Origin: Alentia gelatinosa | Lineage: Eukaryota > Annelida > Polychaeta > Phyllodocida > Polynoidae | Length of the DNA: 64,000 nucleotides | Direction: 5' to 3' | Assembly: GCA_950022655.1 (NCBI GenBank) | Contig: OX465579.1 | Span: 48,773,950-48,837,949, forward strand | Shown here: piece after piece, positions 13,061 through 24,549 of the stretch | How positions within the stretch are numbered: the first letter of the stretch is position 1 | How the letters are laid out: every line of letters starts with the position of its first letter | Notes under the pieces: model-generated | What the model saw: the letters and a program-made list of their open reading frames with translations, nothing else | Database searches by the model: none | Told to the model about the DNA's origin: nothing | Translations under genes and position numbers: made by a program

Positions 13061-13288
13061 TGTTCATATAGCGGTTATGGCTGGCACATGATCATATAGC
13101 GGTCAAGGTTGACACTTGTTCATGTAGCGGACATGGCTGACATATGGTCATGTAGCAGTCATGGTTGACACGTGTTCATGTAGCGGTTATGACTGACACT
13201 TGTTCATGTAGAGGTTATGACTCGCAGGTGTTCATGTTGAGGATAGACCGGCACATGTTCATGTAGCGGTTATTGTCGGCACATGCGC
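13061..13288 (+). repeat. 28-bp minisatellite, about 8 copies
   Basis: Unit approximately tgttcatgtagcggttat plus gactgacac. Clear copies start at 13061, 13089 and 13117 (28-bp spacing) and continue to about 13288 with substitutions. It lies 2.1 kb downstream of the APC stop, possibly inside a long 3' UTR. Confidence 0.85.
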
Positions 13289-15399
13289 TGTAATAAAGTC
13301 CGCGATATTCAATGAATGTTGGAGTATTTGTTCTCTGGAGGATAAAATGGCAGCAAGGAAAAAAGCTTCGCATCGAAAGCCGGGGCATATTCACACACTG
13401 AAGTTAGTCCCTCAAATAGTAGACAAGTATTGTCGTAGTGTCGTTAGTGTTAGTCATGTCTTTGAAGGAAGCATTTAAAGTCAAATCTTACCAATGCCCG
13501 ACGACGTACATTGATTACATTATCAAACAGATCGGTGTTATTTAAAACTCTGGTTTCACAAACATATACCGTATTTATTTTATATGAGGAAGCTCTGGTG
13601 GGTAAGGCATCGTTATGTAGTGCCATGGCTTGAATATAATTTACCTAAAACGAGGAGCCGCCAGATAGACGTATACATCTATTTATACAACTGTGATTAG
13701 TGTGGATGACTTCCTTAAAAAATAAACCGACAACTTGTAAAATTAATACCTGTGTTTTGCGTCTTTGTCTATAGCTGATGTCGTTTTCCCACCGTACCTT
13801 CTTAAAAGTGATAAAAGTATATTGCGGAATAGTATTTAGGATAGAAATTGAAGTATATCAATGAATAAAACTATGGAATTATATATATATATATATATAA
13901 ATATATATATTGGGTCATTAGTATTATTTTAAAATATTACATATAAAATCACATTGACAAGGAAAATCCAAGAAAGCTGTAAAATTGATAACCAAATGAT
14001 AAATTGTAATTTGGTCATTTTAAAACCTTAGATTAACATGTATTCCATGAAAATACTTTGATTAATGGAGTAGCAATAAAGCACTTATTAGATAAACCAG
14101 TGAGTCAGCAGGTCAATTTAAATGAATCAAAACCGAGGAACTTGAACAACACTTTCCTCCCAGATTTTTCGTGGTACTACCGCTTGCTAATCTCTGCCTC
14201 AACCCAACGCTTGTTCCCTGGGTATCCACTAAGGACAGGGAAAACCAGCTAAAAGTTCAGATTCAAAACGAGATAGCTGTCGAAAGTTATGAAACTAAAA
14301 CTACAACGCGGTGGGAAAGGAGCTCTTACAAGTTAAGCCTCGTGACAAAACATCTATGAAAGGAAAACTACTCATATATTATGAGTTGTGAAATATAGGA
14401 ATTGTTAAATGAGCTTTCACAGACAATCCAGCTGTTTCTTTTTCAGATTTAAACCATTTTATAATGTGAATCTACAGTTGATTAGACTACCCTTTCAAAA
14501 GAGCACATGGTCTTGTTGACAAAAGAAAACCCTACAACACATGAGGTGCTATCCACTGTAGAAAGTAATCCCATCTGGTTTTAAATAAATAGCAACAGAA
14601 ATGAGTATATTATTTACTAAATAAATATGTTCATCTCTATTTACAAGTAGAACACAAAATCCCTGAGAATTTTGGATATTTGAATAAACTGGGGGATGGG
14701 ACAGATTCTGTCCCAAACAGGCAGGTCGGTGCAGAGATACAAGTGGCCGGAAGTAGATTGCCAGATTTCTGCTTGTAGAGTGCATGAGTTTCCCAGGGAT
14801 CTATATTAGGTCCATTATTACAAAAAATGTATATTATATAAGGCACCTGTAATTACACACAGGGGATATAATAATGCGTCAAACAACCGGTCAAGCATAA
14901 TCTGATGAAATCTGGAATGATGGAAACTGCCGGTAAAATAGATATCAAAGTAGTTTATATCCGTGTCATTAAAGTGAACAGTCTAGTTCACCTTAGACTC
15001 AATAGGTGACTCATTGCTGGTTAGTCCGTTCACAAACTGCCCGCCTTCGTGCCCTGGCTCTGGCGACATAGGGACGCACTACAGTCTAATGTCTGGTATT
15101 AAAGCTGAATTACGGGAACTACTCCTAGTTTCAAAAATATATAGTACTGCCCTCTCATACAGTGATAGGGGAGCCTGTGTGTAGGGCGCACCTGGCACAC
15201 GCCACTCACGCAGTCCCTATGCCCCAGTCAGCACTCTGAGGGGATATATAGGAGCCAGACTCAGGTGAATGGTGGCCAGTTCACAAGGTGTGGACCCTGA
15301 AAGCCACAGGTAGGCCATGGAAAGTAAATCTTATATCACATGAGTTACCAGTTATTGCAGATATTACATGCAGTATTAGGAGTAGTTCATGTACTGGCA
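13289..15399. other. Intergenic sequence without recognised genes
   Basis: AT-rich tract with an (AT)n microsatellite at about 13878-13910 and AATAAA hexamers at 13292, 13864 and 14075. The short open frames here show no family signature. Confidence 0.6.
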
Positions 15400-15484
15400 T
15401 GCCCCTCTCCCCACAAATCATGTTCCCAAATGACATACAGTGCCCCTCTCCCCACAAATCATGTTTACAAATGACATACAGTAC
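15400..15484. repeat. 41-bp tandem duplication
   Basis: The segment beginning gcccctctccccacaaatca is present at 15401 and again at 15442 with minor changes. It lies just outside the left LTR of the gypsy-type element. Confidence 0.85.
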
Positions 15485-15505
15485 CAGTACAACCTTGACC
15501 CTACC

Positions 15506-15656
15506 TGCTAAAAACAAGATGAACTTATCTGGGTGAGTGGTGTGAATCAAGGGCAGGATGTTTATTACGAACGGAACAAGATACCAGGAGTGAACCAGTT
15601 ACAAACACCACTGGTGGTAAACACCAGATGGCAGCAAAAGTACAGTATATATTACA
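15506..15656 (-). repeat. 3' LTR of the gypsy-type element
   Basis: 151 bp, TG...CA termini (on + strand TGctaaaaac ... tattACA), closely similar to 19857-20008. LTRs this short are unusual but known in some Ty3/gypsy lineages. Confidence 0.85.
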
Positions 15657-15670
15657 CCCCCCCCCCCTTT
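15657..15670 (-). other. Polypurine tract of the gypsy-type element
   Basis: On the minus strand a run of A/G (C11TTT on the plus strand) directly abuts the inner edge of the 3' LTR. This is the position where plus-strand DNA synthesis is primed in LTR retrotransposons. Confidence 0.75.
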
Positions 15671-16648
15671 CATATCTAGAAGAGAGAGAACTTCCTCAGT
15701 GTCTGTATGAAAGTCTGGTACCCCTTAGTTAAAGCTACTAAAAATGACCTTGACATTAGAACTCAGATTGAAGTAGTCTTTGGTTTTAGCTTAAGTAATG
15801 GATGTATTACTGATGCAGATCTGTAAGGCACTTTTGATGAACGCTCTTTACATTATAGTATACAAATACAGTTGGGTTATACAGCTACATCTAATGACGG
15901 ATATAAAGGTATGCAACCCTTCTCTAGCTAGGTGAACTCAGGTAGACTGCCTCGCTCTCCATCCACTGGAAGGGGTTTATTTAGGCCTTGTGGACCCAGT
16001 GGTCCCTACATTTCTAGGATAATTCTAGGCTTGAGTGCCCTGCCAGAGGTAGTGTTGGCAGTAGCTCCAGGTAGTGTCGCTATCTTTGTTGTGACGCTGG
16101 TCAAGCTTTGGACTGTTTTTTTGGTGCCGGGTATGGTGACTGGCAGATCCTTGTCAGGTGGTGGTGCAAAAGCGGCGTGGCACTGGCACAGCTAGTTGCA
16201 TTGATCTGCTGTCTGCTTTTGGACAAAGGATGGTGTTGCCTTATGAATGTGGCTTCTGTTGCGGTGGAGTTGGTTGTTGCTGGTGTCAACCACATAGGAC
16301 CTGGTTTTGTCTTGATGCATCACAACTGTGGCTGGTTTCCACTCTCTTGAGACAGGTTGCTTAATAGGGACCGGCTGTTATGAAAGGAGTGGTGGGAGTT
16401 CCTTCCTGATTCTGTTGTGGTAAAACTTCTGCTTTACTTTGGGTTCTGCCTGACACTTACAGGCTCTAATGTGGTCAGCTATGGATGGTTGGAACAGTGG
16501 TCTCACCACTGGTAATGACATGGGTAGGCACCCGGACATGTTAAGCTGTGTCGGAGCAAAGGTGATAGATGGAATAGTGGTTGTGTTGTAGCACTTTCCA
16601 TTTGTCCTTTGTCTTCTCCCATAGTGTTTTTACGGTCTTCACTGCGGC

Positions 16649-17134
16649 TCATGCTTCCCTGTTTGATTGTGGGAAGCGGGGCGAGCTGGTAACTTGCTCA
16701 AAGTTCCAGACCATAACAAACTTTCTGAACTCAGCACTGATGTATTTTTTGACATTGTTAGAGTAGAGGCATTCTGGACTGCCCTGTCGCGCGAACTGTT
16801 GCTTTAGTGCTTCGATCGTAGCTTCACTGGGCATGTCCGTTAAGGGTGTTACTTCTATAAACTTTGAGAAATAATCCACTTTCAGGATGTAGTTACAGTT
16901 CTCTTAATGGAAGATATCAGAGGCGACGTCCGTCAATGATAATCTGGTTGTCTGCTGTATTATCATAGGTTCCTTGGTTTGAGCAGGGCGTACATTTGGC
17001 ACACAACACAGCTGTTCACTAGATCTTGGATTTGACTGCTCATACCAGGTTAGTAGAGAGTCTCTCACACATTGTTTTGACTTCACTACTCCCATGTGTG
17101 TCTCAAGAATGATCTCTAACATGTCGGGTCTCAT
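16649..17134 (-). pseudogene. Integrase remnant (zinc-binding region plus catalytic core start)
   Basis: Two minus-strand frames. At 17134-16904 the order H-M-G-V ... C-C-V-P-N ... P-A-Q-T-K-E-P resembles the HHCC zinc-binding region and following linker of retroelement integrases. At 16879-16649, MDYFSKFIEVTPL followed by SPRFPQSN matches the integrase core start (D-x-F-S-K-...) and the S-P-x-x-P-Q-x-N-G block. A frame change between them, and a degraded end (SNREA where N-G is usual), show that it is not functional. Confidence 0.8.
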
Positions 17135-17164
17135 TGATGGTGGTACTACGATGGGCCTGCCTCG

Positions 17165-17407
17165 TTATACAATACCATTCAGAACTGAGAGTTTGTCCTG
17201 TGTACCCCAGTATGGGCGGATTCCCTGAGGTACTTCCTGTTTAGTGTCCGGCCAGCCAGCCTGTATTATCAAATAGAGCTCATTCAGCTCATGAGCGGTC
17301 TTAGTCTGAAACTCAGAGTAGTGCGCTAGAGCTGCATGTAGAGGTTTCTTTGCGATGGTGGCTAGTGGCTGGTGGTCAGTTTGCATTTTTACTTTCTTCC
17401 CAAGCAT
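17165..17407 (-). pseudogene. RNase H remnant of the gypsy-type pol
   Basis: The frame begins in the RNase H part: MLGKKVKMQTDHQPLATIAK is the characteristic T-D-H-x-P-L block, followed by a connection region. It lies between the RT fragment and the integrase on the same strand, as expected of pol. Confidence 0.82.
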
Positions 17408-17627
17408 ATATTCTCTGAACTTTTTGCACTGTAGACAATTGCTAGCATTTCAATCTCAATCGGTGCCCAGTTCCGCTCCGTTGGACATAGCTTCCAGGAG
17501 GCGTATGCTACCGGCCTGTCATCTTGGAGGAGAACTGCTCTGACCACCGTCTTACTGGCGTCGCACTGGATGACAACCTCCTTATTAATGTCATAGTATG
17601 CCAGTACTGGTGAGGTCTTTCAGTCTC

Positions 17628-18320
17628 TCAAATGCTTGCTGCTGCTGTTTGTCCCAGTGGAATTCCTAGGTTTCCTGCCAGACGTAACCCTTGTCCTATC
17701 AATATGTGACCGATATACTGCAGAGACGACTGTTTAATCTTAAGCTTTTTAAGATTAATCTTCAGGTTATTGTGGGTGGCCCTTTCTATGACCTTCCTAA
17801 GTATGAGGTCATGCTCTTCAAGCGTTTCTGGGGCTATGAGGATATAGTCCATTATGAGAAAGACACCTTCGATGTTGCTGAAAAGTTTCTTTGCTGACAT
17901 GTTGATCTGACTGACTTGCTTCACAAGCTCCAGGGCTCCAGAAAGCACGGGAACTTGATCTCCATTGATTTCATAAAACTTTACAAGACACGCACGGTCC
18001 TTGTAGCTCACTTTGAGCTGAGCTGTGCCTAGCGGAAGGATTTGATGATTTGTATATGATACTAACCGTTTTGATGTGGGTCGTAGCTTTGCATTCGGGT
18101 TGATGCTGCGCAGGTCCTTGGCACTCATGATGCTGGCTCGCGCCCCTGTGTCCAGATGGAATCTGAGAGTCCTGCTGCTTACTGCCAAAGTTGCCCACCA
18201 GTTGTCATTGCCCTTGCATGACTGAATGTCCACCTGACAAATGGACAGTAACATCACATCCTCATAGCTCACATCACTCCCATCAGACTGAAACTGGGCC
18301 CTGTTTTTCAGTAACAACAT
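17628..18320 (-). pseudogene. Aspartic protease joined to late reverse transcriptase fragment
   Basis: 230-codon minus-strand frame. RFHLDTGARASIM is the retropepsin active-site block (D-T/S-G). Downstream, MDYILIAPETLEEHD and LQYIGHIL resemble the catalytic-palm and post-palm part of gypsy RT, with the usual Y-x-D-D changed to MDYI. The RT fingers and early palm are missing between the two, an internal deletion. The first residues come from the terminal repeat of the MITE at 18297, so the frame's start is artificial. Confidence 0.85.
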
Positions 18321-19070
18321 CGTCGGGCATCGATACCCTACGATCGTCCAGCGATTTCACGACATTCTGGAAGACACAAAATAGCCGCTGTTCTATAGAC
18401 ACGATCGTAGTGCGCCACTCACGATCGCCGCGAAAAATGTCGGCCGCTACGACAAATATAGAACTGTCTTAGGTTCTATAACACATCACTGTGCGAATAT
18501 TGAGGATTTCTCCACTTCCCGACGGAATAAAGCAATGAAATTTTCACACGAGTAAGGGCTACATATAGACTATAATCGTTTAAAATATGAAGATGATCAG
18601 ACGTAGCGTTCCGAAGTTATCGGCGTTTGAATTTCGTCATAGCAATCGTCTGCTCTGGTGGCCAGTCACCCTCCCACCTCCCATACGCAGTCAATACTGA
18701 ATAAATTAGCGGAGGCATCAGGAAAATACACTGGCCACCAGAGCAGACGATTGCTATTACGAAAATAAAACGCCGATATCTTCGGAACATTGCCATCGAT
18801 TTTCTTCATATTTGGTACATATGTATACCTTACTCGTGTTAAAATTTCATTGCTTAATTCGTACGGGAAGTGAAGTTGCGCATTCGGTACGACATGTCCT
18901 TAGGTGTCATGAACGGACGACACTTTGGGCGACATTTTCAATCACGTGACCCCACGATTGTCGTGACTGAAAAACATGTCTGGACACCCTGTGACTCTTA
19001 CAGTCACGACATGTCGCCTATTCACTATAGTGTCGTGTCTATCGAACACTGATGGCAAAAACACGTCGTG
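18297..19070. mobile_element. PIF/Harbinger-like MITE, long palindrome, inserted in the gypsy element
   Basis: The left end is CTG|GGCCCTGTTTTTCAG, identical to the ends at 31069 and 31886. The body folds back on itself: agcaatcgtctgctctggtg near 18645 is the reverse complement of text near 18755, and the block around aagcaatgaaatttt (18530) recurs inverted near 18840. The right terminus is degraded, so its end is approximate. It separates gag from protease in the host retrotransposon and is therefore younger. Confidence 0.75.
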
Positions 19071-19206
19071 TGTCAGATCGCTGGAACTCGATTGATTTAT
19101 AGACCCTGATACCTGTGATCTCGTCTGTTGACTTCCTGATCCTCTACTCTTCCTGTATCGAGATTTTGTTAACTGCCTTGACGCTAGGGTCCTCCCCGTC
19201 TCGAAC

Positions 19207-19512
19207 TCAAACTGATTCTGTGACTGATTCCTTGTCGAGACCCATCTGGATGGCTTTGTCTATTGTCAACTTAACGCTTAGATCCATGCACTTTTCCCTA
19301 ACCTTCAGGTTAAGGGACTTACATGCAATTGTGTTATAAATCAATTTGTCTTGTGTTGGCTTGTCGTCCATATCTAGTCCCCTCACTAACAGTTGTAGGT
19401 CAGTCTCAAAGTCTTGGAACTTCTCACCAGGTCGCTGCCATCTTTGGTCAAAGTCTACGGCAGCCCGGATGGGATTCCTCTTGCTATTTACATGGGCTAT
19501 TAATTGGGCCAT
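19207..19512 (-). pseudogene. Gag fragment of the gypsy-type element
   Basis: 101-codon frame with NPIRAAVDFDQRWQRPGEKF and DKLIYNTIACKSLNLKVREK, resembling the Gag capsid region of Ty3/gypsy elements (R-P-G-E-x-x-x-x-F followed by a helix ending K-x-R-E-K). It lies 345 bp inside the 5' LTR. The following frame is broken, and no CCHC knuckle is visible. Confidence 0.75.
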
Positions 19513-19839
19513 TACACAATGGTAACACTTGTGAGGGTCTTTTATATTGGGTGCTTCCTTTGTGCCATGATTGACCTGATTCTGCCATGCAAATGTGAGG
19601 TATATTTCCCTACCCTAGTTTCCTATGAAAGTCATGATGTAACTAATCTTCTCCTCTTCATCTGTCACCCTCTTAAGCATGCCTCCAAATACAAACTTAC
19701 TATGGTTGGCAAACCTCTCCTACTCAAGATCACCTAGCTGCCAGTTCATTGTGGGCCATAAATGGGCACCCTGCATGAACCCTAGACTTTCTGCCAACTT
19801 TCTGACTTGACTGGAGAGTGTGATGTGGATTATTAGCAT

Positions 19840-19856
19840 GGTGTTAACTTACACCA
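19840..19856 (-). other. Primer-binding site of the gypsy-type element
   Basis: On the minus strand TGGTGTAAGTTAACACC follows the 5' LTR directly. The TGG start is what pairs with the CCA end of a tRNA primer. The sequence is self-complementary (GGTGT...ACACC) and I cannot assign the tRNA. Confidence 0.6.
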
Positions 19857-20008
19857 TGCTAAAAACAAGATGAACTCATCTGGGTGAGTGGTGTGAATCA
19901 AGGGGCAGGATTTGTATTACAAATGGAAGAAGATACTAGGAGTGAGCCAGTTACAAACACCACTGGTGGTAAACACTAGGTGGCAGCACAAGTACAGCAT
20001 ACACTACA
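19857..20008 (-). repeat. 5' LTR of the gypsy-type element
   Basis: 152 bp, TGctaaaaac at one end and ctACA at the other. It aligns over its full length with 15506-15656 with scattered substitutions, consistent with an old insertion. Confidence 0.85.
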
Positions 20009-21885
20009 AGGGCTCTCTGCTGTGTCACCTTTCTCTCACATGGCCTTGTAATTTTATTAGAGGACATGCACAATACATTGAGACTATCATGTGTAAATAC
20101 AGACACAGATACAGGTTCACGGGTATACATAGATATAGTGTCTGTGTCTGCACTCTTCTACCTGCCCTGCATGAGTGTATCTCTGGCCTTATATCCCCTT
20201 GCTCGGGGCACTGTGGTTGTCTCGACTTTGGGTCAAGCCAGCCTGGTCTGTAGATAATTGTACCTGTGTAGTGGGGCGGGAATCCAGCAGGGTTTCCTAT
20301 GTTCTTTGGAAGGTGGCGCGGAGAGTCAATCCTTACTGTGTAGTGATTTCGGGCAATGCCTCACACGAGAGTGGCACGGTGGGGGCTGGGATTGCTTAAC
20401 GCTGGGTATATATACTCAGCGTTCACAGTAGGTCGACAGGCTGTCCTCGTGCGTCTCTCCTCGAGAGCGGACCCTTGGACCCTCACTTTGCAGGCAGGTT
20501 CTCATAACCTTCCTGGTGGTTAGGCGAGTCTTCCAGATTAGCCTCTCCAGCATTACCAGGCACCCCATGCTGGGGCACTCTACCTGTGGGGAGAGATCTT
20601 CCAGATCACTCCGGGAAGTTTATTAAAAAGCTTGGAGTTGTGTTTTGTGTCTCTAGGTTACCACATACTTACTGAAAACTGAACCGACCTACGTAATTGC
20701 ATGTAGGGTGGGATCCCGCTGGGAACTAGCTTTCCGGAAGTGGATATTCCAACCTGCTAGCCAGGCGGCGACCACCACACCTGCTTGCCCCGCTCTGCAC
20801 ATGTTCAAGGGCGTCGTAGGTGGGGCTTACTCTTTTGAATTCATTAACTCAGCTTAATTGATGTCATTCAGAATACAAGAGATTACAAGTTCCAAGGTCC
20901 TCCTCCCTACCAACCACCACCCACCCCAGATGGAGACATGTGGAGGGTGGGCGGCTGGCATCAAAGGATAAGCCATCACCTGATACATATAATCATATTT
21001 TTCTGACATTGGTTTTGAGGAGTTTCAACCATATACGAGGGAGTTGTTTTAAGTAGGAGTTCAACCAAATATGCCTTTAACCTAATCACGCCAGGTGATG
21101 CCCTGAGACATCAACTGGGCTGGCCGGGTCCTCAAGGCATCATCTGGGGATAGCTGGATGATGCCTTGAGGCATAATTTACAACAACAAAAATTTTTCTA
21201 ATAAAATTGGAAATATTTCCTCAATAAACATGAAACTTTCAGAATATGTAGGTAGAACATCACATTTGTTATTTTTGGGCAAGATAAAGAAAAGTATTAA
21301 AGATTATTTGTCATTTCACGTGATGCAAAGATAAAATGATTGCAATTAGGCCTCAATACCCGGCCTCTATAGGTCAGGTAGGTATATTAGGGACTATGGT
21401 GGGTTCCGTATTCAAATAGCGTTTCCCTAAAAATTCTTATAGATTGACATGTGCTGCATATCTTTTTAGTTTAAGGAAGCATTTGTTTGTAAATAACAAC
21501 CAAAGGAAAAACATTGTCTGAAATTATAATACAAAAATATTGCATCATCTCCAACCAAGCCTTAGTTCTCCATTTATTGCCTACCACGACAATGCTATAA
21601 CATATGGCGCATATCACAAAAAGGGGCTTTTTGCTACTTTTCTATTTTGATAACAAAACAGTCCATTTTGACTTCTACTATGAGTACAATAAAAGTTAAG
21701 GTATCAAAATGATCCTCAAAAGAATCGCTACATGGTTAAACTGGGCTTTGATTTTGCTTCCATATGGAATTCTATGGAATCTTCACTCTTTTTCTAGAAG
21801 TCCAACATTTTGCCTAACTTTTAGCATGATTTCAGAGAAAATATGTCAAAAATGAAAACAGATAACTCACCTCAATAAAAATATA
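20009..21885. other. Intergenic tract, no gene recognised
   Basis: Contains a short palindrome (aacgctgggtatatatactc, continuing to 20424) inside sequence that looks LTR-like (TATA-like core, late T-rich stretch) but has no matching partner. A segment around 21060-21190 (ggtgatgcc ... catcaactggg) is loosely repeated at 45840-45930. The text around 21380-21450 (tattagggacta ... gtttccctaaaa) is related to 47890-48060. Confidence 0.5.
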
Positions 21886-22811
21886 CAGTAAAACCCCTCT
21901 TCCGGGACACCCCGCTTAAGGGGACACCCCGCTTAAGGGGACAATTTGCTCGGAACGGAAATTTTCCCCTCTGTTAAGAGTTTATTTTAACCCCGCTTAA
22001 GGGGACACCCACCCCGCTTTAGGGGACAGTTTTTCGGTACAGAAATGCATAAAAACTCCTCTTAAGCGGACAGTTTTGGAGGGACATCATATCAAAAACA
22101 CTGAAAATCCAGTGACTTTCGTACCCGTTGACGGTAGGGGGTTAGAGGCCCGCTTACAGGTTAGCGGTGGGCGGTTCAGGGCGGGCTGGCGGCTTTGAAG
22201 GTGTGGTATTCAGTGAGCCGTTGCGGCTCATGGCGGCTCACGGTGAGTCGCATATGTGGCCGCTGATTTTCGCGCCCGCCGAAGGTGCTGGGTTAGAGGC
22301 CCACTTACAGGTTAGCAGTGGGCGGTTCAGGACGGGCTGGCGGCTTTGAAGGTGTGGTATTCAGTGAGCCGTCGTGGCTCAGGGCGGCTCATGGTGAGTC
22401 GCTTATGCGGCCCCTGATTTCTCTCAGAAGTTACGGGGGGACATTGACCTGGACAGTTGACCTGAACAGTTGGCCTGGACATTGACCTGGACAGTTTCTG
22501 CACCACCCACAACACCGACACCTGGGACTGTGAAACTGTATATAAATTGTACTGTACATTTACATGTATTATCTATTTATTTTTAATTTATATACATTTA
22601 TATTCATTTATATTGTATAATTGATATGTATTTGCTTATTTATATATTATTAATGAACCTTTTAACCTAATAACCATCGTTTCCTTCATTTATGTAGGTA
22701 TTTTCTATTGTATGACCATTGGCAGACTGAAAACCCCGCTTAAGGGGACACCCCGCTTAAGGGGACAGTTGGCTCGGAACGGAGGGTGTCCCCTTAAGAG
22801 GGGTTCTACTG
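21886..22811. mobile_element. pogo/Tigger-like non-autonomous DNA transposon with TA duplication
   Basis: Ends are inverted repeats: left CAGTAAAACCCCTCTT and right (reverse complement) CAGTAGAACCCCTCTT, followed by GGGGACACCC-type sub-repeats. The element is flanked by TA on both sides (21884-21885 and 22812-22813), the Tc1/mariner/pogo target duplication. The 926-bp body has no transposase. The motif cgcttaaggggac recurs several times near both ends. Confidence 0.85.
22141..22430. repeat. 151-bp tandem duplication inside the pogo-like element
   Basis: The GC-rich unit beginning gttagaggcccgcttacagg starts at 22141 and again at 22292, with about one substitution per ten to fifteen bases. 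Its base composition differs sharply from the AT-rich sequence on either side, which suggests captured sequence. Confidence 0.85.
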
Positions 22812-22939
22812 TATATGATAATAAAGCCCATAATCTCTGGTTTAATATGGTACCCTTTGTAAATCTATATCTTTTTTACAGCTTAAGTGATGAGAATTTT
22901 TGTATAGCAAGTCAAAAATAACTAGTTTTCAGTCCCCAA

Positions 22940-24420
22940 TATGGTTGCGAGGCCTATAGTGGTATTCACTGGCAATAGTACCTGGCACCATACCTATGCT
23001 ACTGCCGTGGGCACCCTGCCGGCACTGGGAAGAGACAGTGCAAAAAGTCTATGAATTTTCTGTGGTGCAGAAAGTCTATGAATTGTCTGTGCTGTTCCTC
23101 TAACCCACCTAATTCTAAGCCAGCCAGTGACAACAAGGCACAAACATGCTGCCTGGCAGGCACCCAGCGATCACTTCAGCAGCTGATCCACCAAGGCTCA
23201 GCTAGAGTTGAATGTTGGCAATGTGGTTCCCATGTTGTAGTCGGCAACAGTTGTCGTCTCAAAATGTGTGTGTCTGGAATTACCTCCTTGCTCAGATATC
23301 CTGCTGAGTTTGGGCCTTCCAGCCAACAGATGCCAGTTAGATGTTAAAATCCTGTCTGCCGAGCGTCTGTTGGGTCAGTTTTGGTGATCAGCCGCTTAAA
23401 ATCAACCAAAGCCCCTTATTCCCAGCTGGCCGACTCCACATGATGGTCAGGTGCTGAGTGGTTCTCCATACACTACGACGCTCAGGCTGCACAAAACCCG
23501 CATATCAAGCAGAGCAGTGTGCCGCCACATTGGGATTTGTATGGGAACGGTCAGAGCATGTCAAATATCCGAGAAATATTGCTGTTAACCGAACAACGAT
23601 GGTAAATAAACATAAGATTTGAATGTGCATGGCATGCTCTGAGGCAAGGATTGCTCTCAGAGTGCCAGAATTTTCGGTCTCACAGTTCCCACTCACAGGG
23701 TCGCCCATTCCATGTTGACGGTCTGTGTCACGGTATATGTGGGCGAGTGGTCAACATTCTGGGGCTAGGAGACTATGTTGGCCTGTCAGCTGAAAATCAA
23801 ATGAATCATTTGAAGAGCAATTATTGAGAAATGTATTTCTAGTCAACAGAAATTACAGCCGATGTGACATGGGATTGAACAATTATCAAATTAGGTTGGG
23901 CCGAAGCTCAAGAGATGATGATCTGTCGGCCAGAATATTTAGTGGATCAGCAAAACAAGGGCATTTGGAGCTGACAGACAGTTGGGCCAACAGACGAGCT
24001 GACACTTGTCGGCGACAGGGTTTTGGAGACAAGACGGTGGGCAGACAGTTGGCAATAACTGTCGTGGCTGTTTTATTTGCTGATCCACCAATATTCTGCT
24101 GTCTTTGGGCCTTCCAGCCAACAGACATTGGCGAGGATAATTGGCTGGATATTAAAATCCTGTCTGCCGAGCATCTGTTGGGTCAGTTTTGGTGGATCAG
24201 CTGCTTTTCACAGAGCCGGGCAGGTGGCCAGCGCTGGTGGGGTGATAAACATGGAAGGGCGATGTCACTGCCATCTGGTGGACATTGGCAGCATTATTGT
24301 GCTTCACTAGTTTCCCGTTCATTCGATAGGGGGTGCCAAACAGTCCTCGACACCCTACGTGTTACAGATGGGAAGAAGCTTGGAAGTTGTGGATTGATGA
24401 TATAAACTATAATCTTCTCA
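22940..24420. repeat. Interspersed repeat family R, long copy
   Basis: Large blocks recur at 40430-41310. For example the block with ttctccatacactac, gccgccacattgggatttgt and ggtcagagcatgtcaaatat (23460-23590) is nearly repeated at 40690-40810, and the gtcgccc...gttgacgg block at 23700 recurs at 40945. Internal parts are also repeated within this copy (aaaatcctgtctgccgagc at 23346 and 24153). The 193-codon open frame at 23824-24405 matches no family I know. Probably a non-autonomous DNA element. Confidence 0.65.
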
Positions 24421-24549
24421 AACACTAGATGTTATAAGCATGGCAGTGATATGTTGGGTGATGATAAGGCAAAAGCCCGAAACGGCCGCCTACGTTATGT
24501 AGAGTTAACTAGAACCTTTTAGTTTGGTATTTTCATATATACACATCCG

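Larger units (their letters stand above)
15506..20008 (-). mobile_element. Degenerate Ty3/gypsy LTR retrotransposon (minus strand)
   Basis: Two related direct repeats (151 and 152 bp) bound a 4.5-kb unit. Inside, on the minus strand, are remnants in the order gag (19512-19207), aspartic protease plus partial reverse transcriptase (18320-17628), RNase H/connection (17407-17165) and integrase (17134-16649), the standard Ty3/gypsy order. A polypurine tract adjoins the 3' LTR, and a TGG-initial primer-binding site adjoins the 5' LTR. Frameshifts, stops and a missing early RT domain make it inactive. A Harbinger-like MITE sits between gag and protease. I see no matching target duplication (ctacc on the left, agggc on the right), so the flanks may have mutated or recombined. 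Confidence 0.88.

Noticed and set aside
20268..20670. Possible solo LTR with TATA-like palindrome
   Set aside because: TG start and CA end can be proposed, but no partner copy and no target duplication were found in the window.
23824..24405. 193-codon open frame
   Set aside because: Lies wholly in repeat family R, not conserved as a frame in the copy at 40.4-41.3 kb, and matches no known domain.
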